A DNA stretch of 64,000 nucleotides from a bacterium (lineage in GTDB: Bacteria; Zhuqueibacterota; QNDG01; DSAB01): contig JAFGDT010000115.1 of the NCBI GenBank assembly GCA_016931965.1, forward strand, positions 78,600 through 142,599, in the 5' to 3' direction. The translations under genes and the position numbers were made by a program. The notes beneath the pieces were generated by a model. It saw only the letters and a program-made list of their open reading frames with translations, did not search any database and had not been told where the DNA came from. Below are positions 28,521-35,579 of this stretch, piece after piece. Positions within the stretch are counted from its first letter, which is position 1. Each line of letters starts with the position of its first letter.

Positions 28521-28722
28521 TTTTCTCCTATTCATTTGATTTCATTTTTACATCAAGGAATAAAAACATCACCCCATTTGAGAAAAGACAAACTTTACAG
28601 CATGCTGACATTTACTGAACAATCTTAAATGATCTAATAAATAAGGTAAAATGATCACCTAGAAAGAGGTTCATAAAGACAGAAGAAAATATTACCAAGC
28701 TATTTCACCCGACATTTCACCT

Positions 28723-28741
28723 GTGTTTCTTTTTGAAACAC
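28723..28741 (-). promoter_or_regulatory. Inverted repeat in the leader of the sugar cluster
   Basis: GTGTTTC-5-GAAACAC lies about 40 bp downstream of the predicted transcription start on the minus strand, 200 bp before the esterase start. It could be an operator or an RNA hairpin. Confidence 0.4.
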
Positions 28742-28777
28742 CTTGAATATGATCCTTGTTGTAGAAACAATAAAAAA

Positions 28778-28806
28778 AGTATAACAAATTAAATATACAA
28801 TTTCAA
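28778..28806 (-). promoter_or_regulatory. Sigma-70-type promoter, minus strand, for the sugar cluster
   Basis: TTGAAA (28806-28801), 17-bp spacer, TATACT (28783-28778). It would give a leader of about 250 nt before the esterase gene. Confidence 0.6.
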
Positions 28807-29016
28807 GCGAAAAGAGACATCATCTATTCTTCTATTTTTTTAGAAAAAATAAGTTTATATTTCAATGGACAAGGACATTTATAAACAACATTCAAACAAA
28901 AAGAAAGAGATCATAAATCAACAATGAAAAGCCATTGTTTCTTTCTATTGTAATTCGGAGACATATTAAGTAAGCAGGAAATTTTGCTTTCTTAATATTT
29001 TGTAATGTTAAAAACA

Positions 29017-29045
29017 TTGACTTTATGATAAATTTATTGTATATT
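29017..29045 (+). promoter_or_regulatory. Sigma-70-type promoter for the TPR lipoprotein
   Basis: TTGACT (29017-29022), 17-bp spacer, TATATT (29040-29045). Transcription would start near 29052; the ribosome site AAGGGAGGT (29082-29090) lies 8 bp before the ATG. Confidence 0.75.
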
Positions 29046-29098
29046 TGAAGACTTGTTTTTTATTTGTATTCGTTTTTATGAAAGGGAGGTATTAGCCG

Positions 29099-30130
29099 AT
29101 GAAAAAAGTACTATTGCTAACGATGATGGCTTCACTCGCAACAATTCTCTTGCTAACCAGTTGTTCTCAAACAACAGTCTCTTCCGCAAAAATTTATATG
29201 AACCAATTCGAATACGATCAAGCCATTGAACAATGTGAACTCGCCATTGAGCAAAAACCGGACAATCCTGAAGCTTATTTTATCATGGGTCGAGCATACG
29301 GTTTTAAAAAAATGTATCGCGAAATGAATGACGCATTTATCAAATCGCTCGAACTTTCCAATAAATATGCTTCTGATATCAGAGAAGACCGTCAAAAACA
29401 CTGGACGGATTTACAAAATGCCGGTGTGACTTCATTAAAACAAAACAGAATCAGTGATGCCATTGAAGAATTTTCAATGGCCATTGAGCTCGTTCCTGAG
29501 GAAACGGTTCCTTATAAAAATCTGGCCTTAGCTTATATCCAGAACAGAAATGATTCATTGGCTACACAAACTTATGAAAAAATACTGGAAATTGACCCCG
29601 AAGATCTTGAATCAAAGGGAATCCTCGGTGCACTCTATTATCGTAATCGGGACTATAACAATGCAATCGCTCATCTTGAACAGGTTGTCAATAATGCGGA
29701 CCCCACATCTTCTGCTTATTCCCAGGCTGTCTTTAATCTGGCCCTGGCTTATGATATGACGGAGCAATCAGACAAAGCCCTTGAAACCTATAAGAATGCT
29801 CTGGAAGTAAATCCCGATGAACAAAATCTTCTATTTAATATGGGTCGTTTGTATATAGTACAGCAGGATTACGAAAACGCGATAGTATATCTTAAAAGGG
29901 TTCTTGAACAGAATCCCGACGATCTCGAAGCCAATAGAACTATTGGATCGTGCTACAATCTGTTGAATAAATTCGAAGAAGCAATTCCTTATTTAGAGAA
30001 GGCTGTTGAACTGGATCCCAACGATGCCAATGCATGGAATCAGATGGGTATTGCCTATATCCGTACAGGACAAGGGGAAAAAGGGCAGGCAGCTTTTGAT
30101 AAGGTCTTGGAGCTGCAAAATAACCAATAA
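29099..30130 (+). CDS. TPR-repeat lipoprotein
   Basis: A 343-residue protein with a lipoprotein signal (MKKVLLLTMM… ILLLTSC, Cys22) followed by about eight tetratricopeptide repeats through to the C-terminus; clear units include YDQAIEQCELAIEQKPDNPEA, SLATQTYEKILEIDPEDLES and EEAIPYLEKAVELDPNDANA. TPR lipoproteins act as scaffolds at the membrane, for example in outer-membrane assembly or secretion. It stands alone with its own promoter, a very strong ribosome site and its own terminator, so it is a monocistronic and probably well expressed gene. Partner unknown. Confidence 0.88.
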   Translation: MKKVLLLTMMASLATILLLTSCSQTTVSSAKIYMNQFEYDQAIEQCELAIEQKPDNPEAYFIMGRAYGFKKMYREMNDAFIKSLELSNKYASDIREDRQKHWTDLQNAGVTSLKQNRISDAIEEFSMAIELVPEETVPYKNLALAYIQNRNDSLATQTYEKILEIDPEDLESKGILGALYYRNRDYNNAIAHLEQVVNNADPTSSAYSQAVFNLALAYDMTEQSDKALETYKNALEVNPDEQNLLFNMGRLYIVQQDYENAIVYLKRVLEQNPDDLEANRTIGSCYNLLNKFEEAIPYLEKAVELDPNDANAWNQMGIAYIRTGQGEKGQAAFDKVLELQNNQ

Positions 30131-30156
30131 AATTTTATTAAATCTTTCCTAAATCG

Positions 30157-30191
30157 AAGGGGTCGAATTGAACAGTTCGACCCCTTTTTCT
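30157..30191 (+). terminator. Intrinsic terminator after the TPR lipoprotein
   Basis: AAGGGGTCGAA pairs with TTCGACCCCTT across an 8-base loop and runs into TTTTTC. It is 27 bp past the stop codon. Confidence 0.92.
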
Positions 30192-30241
30192 TAAATACAA
30201 GTTTATCCATTATTCATCTCATCGATAAAAACATCCTTCAT

Positions 30242-30640
30242 TTATGGTTCTTGCTCAAATTGGTTGATTCTATTTTGATAATAGAGACATTGTTCATTGG
30301 AAATGAAACGAACCAATTCAGCGACAGTGAAAGGCTTTGTCAATCGAGGATATTGATAAAGCATCTTTTTCTCTGGATCCTCTTCATCAAATCCATATGC
30401 AGACATGAGAATAATTCGAACCTGCGGATATTTTTCACGGAGTTGTGAAACCATTGTGTACCCATCCATAGGAGCCATACGAATATCGGATACAACAATT
30501 TCACACATATCTTCTTCCATAATCTTAAAAGCCTCTTTGCCATTCCGAGCTTCCCTAACGGTAAAATCAGAACGCTTAAGACCGATTGAAAGTGTTTTTA
30601 AAACGTTTTTCTCATCGTCAACGATAAGAACCTGTGACAT
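30242..30640 (-). CDS. Stand-alone response-regulator receiver protein (CheY-like)
   Basis: A 132-residue single receiver domain. The acidic pocket is LIVDDEK, the phospho-acceptor Asp is in VVSDIRMAPMDG, the switch residue in LMSAYG and the lysine in LTKPFTV. There is no output domain. AAGGAG lies 9 bp before the ATG and a sigma-54-like site lies about 44 bp upstream. It is downstream, on the same strand, of the sigma-54 activator and histidine kinase genes, so it may be a target or a further component of that system. Confidence 0.9.
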   Translation of the reverse strand: MSQVLIVDDEKNVLKTLSIGLKRSDFTVREARNGKEAFKIMEEDMCEIVVSDIRMAPMDGYTMVSQLREKYPQVRIILMSAYGFDEEDPEKKMLYQYPRLTKPFTVAELVRFISNEQCLYYQNRINQFEQEP

Positions 30641-30683
30641 TCCGTTTTCTCCTTAACCAGAATTATGCAGTTGGAAATAAAAT

Positions 30684-30699
30684 GACAAATATCATGCCA
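30684..30699 (-). promoter_or_regulatory. Sigma-54-like promoter element before the receiver gene
   Basis: On the minus strand TGGCATGATATTTGTC matches the -24/-12 consensus TGGCAYR-N4-TTGCW at all fixed positions except the C of the -12 GC and the last base. The spacing of GG-N10-GT is correct. It would start transcription about 33 nt before the receiver ATG. The adjacent gene encodes a sigma-54 activator. Confidence 0.45.
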
Positions 30700-30906
30700 G
30701 ATTCCATCAATTTATAGGATAATATTATTGTCATTATTAACAAAAAGTTATGGGAATAAAAAAAGTTAACTTTTCCCCTTCACCATTGTGGCAATGGAAA
30801 AAAGTTTCATAATTGAATAGTTAAAATTTCAGAATGTATTGAAAATCAAATATTTGAATTCAGAATATAGATCTTTTTGTCATGCATAAGCCATCTTGAA
30901 AAGCGT

Positions 30907-32271
30907 TTACTCTTTTCTTTTTGGTTCAATTCCATAGGCTTTCAGTTTTCTCCAAAGCGTCGTTGTTGAAATACCAAGGACCTCTGAAGCTTTTTTCTGA
31001 TTCCAAGTATATTTTTCCAATGTTTTTAAGATATAATGTTTTTCCAACTTATCCAGTGTCGTCTCTTCAATACTCTCTTCCTGGATCGTCGTTTTCTTCT
31101 GAGTATCATGGATGTAGGATGGAAGGTCATCCCGGGTGATCACATTACGATTTGTTAAAATAACCGCCCTTTCTATCACGTTTTCTAATTCCCTGACATT
31201 TCCAGGCCAATCATATCCGGTAAGTATTTTTATTGCATCCATTGAAACCGATTCTATTTTCTTTTTCGACTTCGTTAAATATCTTTCAAGAAAATGATTA
31301 ATCAACAGAGGAATATCATCCCTTCTATTTCTTAATGGAGGCACATGAATCGGAATCACGTTTAATCGATAGTACAGATCTTCTCGAAAAGTGCCTTCTT
31401 CAATGGCTTTTTCCAGGTCTTGATTCGTTGCAGCCAAAAGGCGAACATCCACATAAACAGGTTCATTCTCACCTACCCGTCGGATTTCCCCATCCTGAAG
31501 AAAGCGGAGCAGTTTGACCTGTGTTGAGGGAGCTGTTTCTCCAATTTCATCTAAAAATAGAGTCCCGCCATTGGCCTCCTGAAATAACCCTCTCTTTTCT
31601 CGAATAGCCCCGGTAAAGGCGCCCCTGACATGCCCGAAGAGTTCACTCTCCTGCAAGTTTTCAGGTAAAGCTCCACAATTAATGGTCACAAAAGACCGGT
31701 TTTTTCTTCGACTGTGGAGATGGATGGCTTTGGCTATGAGTTCTTTACCCGTTCCGCTTTCCCCTGAAATAAGTATGGTGCTATCTGTCGGGGCTACTTT
31801 GGCAACCATGGAAAAAACATTGCGCATTTCATTGGAATTCCCAATGATATTTTCAAATTTATATTTTTCCTCCAATTCATCCTGAAGTTGCTCAACCTCA
31901 ACCAACAATTCTTTTCGTTCCAAAGCTTTGCCGACAACGATAAGAAACTCATCCTTGTCGAATGGCTTTTGAATATAATCATAAGCTCCCAGTTTCATGG
32001 CCTCCACACCACTCTCAACAGTTCCATAGGCCGTCATCACAACAACCTCTGTTAAGGGATTGATCTTTTTGACCATTTGAAGAACTTCCAACCCACCCAT
32101 CGGTTTCATCTTCAGATCGGTAATAACCAAATCATAAGCAGTTTGTTTCAATTTCTCAGCCGCATCCTCACCATTTGCTGCTTCATCTACTTTGTATCCA
32201 CTTTTCTGCAGAAAAACAGAAAGCGTTGAACGAACAGATTTTTCGTCATCGATCAGAAGTACATCTGCCAT
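30907..32271 (-). CDS. NtrC-family sigma-54-dependent response regulator
   Basis: A 454-residue activator with an N-terminal receiver (LLIDDEK, acceptor in LVITDLKMKPMG, about Asp53), a central AAA+ domain (Walker A GESGTGKELIAKAIH, the sigma-54 contact loop RGAFTGA, Walker B ATLFLDEIGE-like GGTLFLDEIGE) and a C-terminal Fis-type helix-turn-helix (WNQKKASEVLGISTTTLWRKLKAYGI). ATG at 32271 is preferred to the TTG at 32280; AAAGGA lies about 10 bp before it. It drives transcription from sigma-54 promoters after phosphorylation, presumably by the kinase encoded 14 bp upstream. No rpoN gene is in the window. Confidence 0.95.
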   Translation of the reverse strand: MADVLLIDDEKSVRSTLSVFLQKSGYKVDEAANGEDAAEKLKQTAYDLVITDLKMKPMGGLEVLQMVKKINPLTEVVVMTAYGTVESGVEAMKLGAYDYIQKPFDKDEFLIVVGKALERKELLVEVEQLQDELEEKYKFENIIGNSNEMRNVFSMVAKVAPTDSTILISGESGTGKELIAKAIHLHSRRKNRSFVTINCGALPENLQESELFGHVRGAFTGAIREKRGLFQEANGGTLFLDEIGETAPSTQVKLLRFLQDGEIRRVGENEPVYVDVRLLAATNQDLEKAIEEGTFREDLYYRLNVIPIHVPPLRNRRDDIPLLINHFLERYLTKSKKKIESVSMDAIKILTGYDWPGNVRELENVIERAVILTNRNVITRDDLPSYIHDTQKKTTIQEESIEETTLDKLEKHYILKTLEKYTWNQKKASEVLGISTTTLWRKLKAYGIEPKRKE

Positions 32272-32285
32272 ATTGTACAATTCCT

Positions 32286-33881
32286 TTATTCTTTTCTATT
32301 ACTTTTTTGTATTGGTAAAATGACAGAGAAAGTAGTCCGTTTACCCGGTTTACTCTCAACATGTATTTCGCCATCGTGTTCACTAATAATGCGCTTACAA
32401 ATTGCCAGCCCCATACCGGTACCCTTTTCTTTGGTCGAATAAAATGGTTGAAATATTTTTGGCAACTCCTCTTTGGGAATGCCGATACCCGAATCTGAAA
32501 TGAGTATCAAAACCTGATACATTCCTCCATGTTTTACTTTCTGAGAATGAATTGCCAGAACACCACCATCTTGAATTGCATCCAGTCCATTGAGTAATAA
32601 ATTTGTGATGACCTGCCGAATCTGATAACGATCGATAAGAAGTTCTGGAAGGTCATCATCATAATGTTCCATCCAGTTCGCCTTACGGCTATTACAATCT
32701 TTCAATTTTTGGACAACATCCCTGAGAAGACTGTTAATATTTTCCTTTTGAAACGAGGGTTTTTTCGGTCTGGTGTATTTTAAGAAATCATCAACAATAA
32801 CTGCCAAATGGTCTGATTCTTCTTTAACGATGTCTAATAATTGTTGACCTTCATCAGAAAGTTGAGGTTCATCTTTGAGCAAATTCACTGATGTGGTAAT
32901 AGCCACCAATGGATTGCGGATTTCATGGGCGATGCCGGCTGAAAGCTCCCCAATAGATGCCAATTCTTCACTGCGATTGACTCTTCTTTCCAACTCCTTC
33001 TGTTTCGAAATATCAATCAAAGAGACAAGTCGATTTGATGAATTGGCCATTCGGGTCACAGTCATATGAACATGCTTCACCAAACCCTTTTTATTTACAA
33101 AATGGCATTCCCAAAACTGTGGGGACTGGTTCATTCCCCTGATCATTTCATTCCTTTTTTGACTTTCGCCACTTAAAAATTGATTCAACGTCATTTTATC
33201 AATAAGAGCTTCCCTGCTATAGCCGCTCAGGTTTTCGAATGTTTGATTCACTGAACATATCCGTTGTTCGTGATCAATCACAGCCAAACCAATATTCATG
33301 GACTCAAAAAGGGCGTGATACCGTTTTTCGCTCAATTTTATTTTTTCGTGAAGTTGGGCATTTTCTAAGGCTACTGCCGTCTGCTCCAATGCACTGAACA
33401 ATATTTCTGCATCACCCTTCTTCAAAACCCGATTTGTATGATAAAACGCACCGACAACACCAAATACTTTTCTCCCCTTCAAAATTGGAAAGTATCCGTA
33501 ACTTTGAATTCCCAATTTTTTTAACCAAAGATCGAATGTTTTCGGTCTATCTGCAATGGGTTGATTGATCACCCCCTTTTTTTGCATATAGGCCAGACAG
33601 GCTGGATTTTGAGAATCGGCGGTGATAGAATAACACGTTTTCATTTCACTTGCCTTGAACCCAAAACCTGCCACACCCTCAATCGTATTTGCCTCTTCAT
33701 TGATCATGCCAATCCAGGATCGATCAAAACCCCATATCTTAACCAAAGATTCCGAAATGTCCTGTGAAATCTCAATCACTGTACCCGAAGATTTTCTGAC
33801 AGCAATCGTTTTACTCATTATTTTAATGGGTACGATTTTGCCCGTCATTTGTTTACACATCATTGCATTTTTTACACTCAT
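32286..33881 (-). CDS. GAF-PAS sensor histidine kinase
   Basis: A soluble kinase of up to 531 residues: a GAF domain (about 35-175), a PAS domain (about 185-298, LSEKRYHALFESMNIGLAVID then FENLSGYSREAL), a HisKA dimerisation domain with H319 in LSAGIAHEIRNPL, and a HATPase domain (about 410-528) with LLLNGLDAIQDGG, SDSGIGIPKEELPKIF and TGMGLAICKRII. No membrane segments, so it senses a cytosolic signal or small molecule. The start is not well fixed; Met1 has no clear ribosome site. It lies 14 bp before its probable partner response regulator. Confidence 0.92.
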   Translation of the reverse strand: MSVKNAMMCKQMTGKIVPIKIMSKTIAVRKSSGTVIEISQDISESLVKIWGFDRSWIGMINEEANTIEGVAGFGFKASEMKTCYSITADSQNPACLAYMQKKGVINQPIADRPKTFDLWLKKLGIQSYGYFPILKGRKVFGVVGAFYHTNRVLKKGDAEILFSALEQTAVALENAQLHEKIKLSEKRYHALFESMNIGLAVIDHEQRICSVNQTFENLSGYSREALIDKMTLNQFLSGESQKRNEMIRGMNQSPQFWECHFVNKKGLVKHVHMTVTRMANSSNRLVSLIDISKQKELERRVNRSEELASIGELSAGIAHEIRNPLVAITTSVNLLKDEPQLSDEGQQLLDIVKEESDHLAVIVDDFLKYTRPKKPSFQKENINSLLRDVVQKLKDCNSRKANWMEHYDDDLPELLIDRYQIRQVITNLLLNGLDAIQDGGVLAIHSQKVKHGGMYQVLILISDSGIGIPKEELPKIFQPFYSTKEKGTGMGLAICKRIISEHDGEIHVESKPGKRTTFSVILPIQKSNRKE

Positions 33882-34130
33882 TCAGACTTGATAATAACGC
33901 TTTGGTAAAAGTCTGTCATTCTATTATCAAGGAAACCCACAATTCATTAAGGTTTATATTAATCAAAAAATGATACAATGAATAAGAATGAAAATTTCAA
34001 CTTTTTTACAATATAAATTCTGCAAAGCGCGGCAATATGAGTATTCACTCTATGATAATAATCTCTATTTCCCTTCCTTCATCCATAACTCATTAATTGT
34101 TGACCGCCAAGTTTCGTATAAATCTTTTTG

Positions 34131-34158
34131 ACATTGAATGTGTCAACATATTCAATGT
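34131..34158. other. Inverted repeat just past the Yip1 gene stop
   Basis: ACATTGAAT (34131-34139) and ATTCAATGT (34150-34158) are complementary across 10 bases, 1 bp from the stop codon. No T-run follows on the minus strand, so terminator function is weakly supported. Confidence 0.4.
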
Positions 34159-34159
34159 A

Positions 34160-34780
34160 TTAAATTTCAGGTAATGAAGGTCCATACGCTCCCAGAATGG
34201 CACCTGTAATCCAGCTCCTGACAAGAGAAATCAGGATAACAGCGATAATAATGACAAAGGTATACGGCAGGGATTTTTGCTTTGGAATACCCATCACGAT
34301 TGGAAGTCCAATGTAGAGAATATAGAGACCATAAAGTCCTGCAAAAAATATCAGAACGCTTAAGGATGGAATCAGATTCAAAACACCTGCCACCAGCATG
34401 GGTGAATAGCTATAGAGAGCTACCTGGAATCCTTTCACATCATCTCTGGTCGACCCAAAATTGGAAGCCAAAAGGCTGATAATTCTGCCTGTGATCCATA
34501 CACTGACCACAATCAGAACATAATCAACGACCGAATTGACCAATGAAGCTCCGAATCCGAATCGATAAACACCTGCAAACGGAATTCGGATTCCGACAAT
34601 CCATCTTCCCAAAAATGAAGCCAATGCAGGAACAGCAGCTAAAATGAGTAGATACGCTTTGAAAAGAACCGGAATTGTGGTTTGCTCCTGATTGATTGTC
34701 TCCCATGTCTCTCTTGGCTTAAGGACAATCTGTTTTACCCGCTCAATGATCTTTTTCATTTGTTCAACAATATTCTGCAT
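34160..34780 (-). CDS. Yip1-domain membrane protein
   Basis: A 206-residue protein with about five membrane helices and a cytoplasmic N-terminus rich in Lys/Glu. The PRETWETINQEQTTIPVLFKAYLLILAAVPALASFLG opening and AYSYSPMLVAG-like YSYSPMLVAGVLNLIPSLSVL are typical of bacterial Yip1/DUF1282-type proteins. Their function is not established. It starts 36 bp after the stop of the SH3-parvulin gene, so the two are cotranscribed. Confidence 0.78.
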   Translation of the reverse strand: MQNIVEQMKKIIERVKQIVLKPRETWETINQEQTTIPVLFKAYLLILAAVPALASFLGRWIVGIRIPFAGVYRFGFGASLVNSVVDYVLIVVSVWITGRIISLLASNFGSTRDDVKGFQVALYSYSPMLVAGVLNLIPSLSVLIFFAGLYGLYILYIGLPIVMGIPKQKSLPYTFVIIIAVILISLVRSWITGAILGAYGPSLPEI

Positions 34781-34816
34781 CGATGACCTCCTTCTTGAAA
34801 TGAAATAGGCAACATC

Positions 34817-35341
34817 CTATTCCGTTCGCTTGATGATATGATATCCCAATTCGGTTTTGACGATACCACTTATTTCGCCAGGTTTTAAATTAAAAATGGC
34901 ATTTTCAAAATCAGCTCGCAAATCTCCCCTTCCAAATTTACCCAAATCTCCCCCTTTTAAACCACTTGCAGTATCAATAGAATACTCTCGAGCAAGTTCT
35001 TCAAAAGTGTGCCCCTGTTTGAGTTGATCAAGAATAGTGCCCGCTTCTGCTTCAGATTCAACGAGTATATGACTTGCTCTTATTTTATAGCCTTCAACCA
35101 TTGTGTAATCCGAAGTTAAAGAGGGTTCCCATATCCACGCGTCTATTTGTACTTTAACCCAGTTGGATTGTCTCTCAACAACTTCCACTTCAGTTCCTGT
35201 AAGTATTTCTCCTATTTTGGTACCATTCGGTTCTGATCTTATATTTTCTTGTTCTACCTTCACATAGAGCTTTTCTGTTTGAGCGAACATATTTGAAATG
35301 AAAAATAAAACGATTACAACAATCCATTTCATTTTTACCAT
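34817..35341 (-). CDS. SH3-like plus parvulin peptidyl-prolyl isomerase, secreted
   Basis: A 174-residue protein with a short signal peptide (MKWIVVIVLFFISNMFAQ), a bacterial SH3-like domain at about 22-75 (NIRSEPNGTKIGEILTGTEVEVVERQSNWVKVQI) and a compact parvulin rotamase domain at about 85-174 (IRASHILVESEAEAG, GLKGGDLGKFGRGDL, FNLKPGEISGIVKTELGYHIIKRTE). Parvulins in the envelope help fold outer-membrane proteins. The SH3-plus-parvulin pairing is unusual in such a small protein. AAGGAGG lies 10 bp before the ATG. It heads a two-gene operon with the Yip1 gene and has a consensus promoter. Confidence 0.85.
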   Translation of the reverse strand: MVKMKWIVVIVLFFISNMFAQTEKLYVKVEQENIRSEPNGTKIGEILTGTEVEVVERQSNWVKVQIDAWIWEPSLTSDYTMVEGYKIRASHILVESEAEAGTILDQLKQGHTFEELAREYSIDTASGLKGGDLGKFGRGDLRADFENAIFNLKPGEISGIVKTELGYHIIKRTE

Positions 35342-35394
35342 TTTTTATTTGCCTCCTTCATACTTTTTACTCATTTCACAAAAACAGTTGTTTT

Positions 35395-35424
35395 GGTATA
35401 TTCATATGATATAGAGTCTGTCAA
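35395..35424 (-). promoter_or_regulatory. Sigma-70-type promoter for the SH3-parvulin operon
   Basis: On the minus strand TTGACA (35424-35419), 18-bp spacer and TATACC (35400-35395), about 55 bp before the start codon. Confidence 0.6.
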
Positions 35425-35524
35425 TAAAATTCATTTCATTTTGAAAATAATCAATTTATTTATTAATTTCAAGTTTTTTTCATAAAATCCTCTTCTACTC
35501 ATTACTTAAGTAGCTAAACAAAAC

Positions 35525-35553
35525 AGGTTAACGGATAATAAATAAATTAACCT
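35525..35553 (-). terminator. Weak candidate terminator after the metallopeptidase-barrel fusion
   Basis: AGGTTAA pairs with TTAACCT across a 15-base loop, followed on the minus strand by GTTTTGTTT. The stem is short and AT-rich. Confidence 0.35.
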
Positions 35554-35579
35554 CATTCGAGAACATGCTGTCAAACACT

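Larger units (their letters stand above)
28521..29098. other. Divergent intergenic region (578 bp) with two promoters
   Basis: No open frame is convincing. It contains one minus-strand promoter for the sugar cluster (28778-28806), one plus-strand promoter for the TPR lipoprotein (29017-29045) and a 7-bp stem hairpin (28723-28741) in the leader of the minus-strand transcript. Confidence 0.65.

Noticed and set aside
30761..30797. AAAAGTTAACTTTT palindrome and CCATTG-tgg-CAATGG hairpin after the sigma-54 activator gene
   Set aside because: Both are short, and on the minus strand no U-tract follows the hairpin, so neither is called as a terminator.
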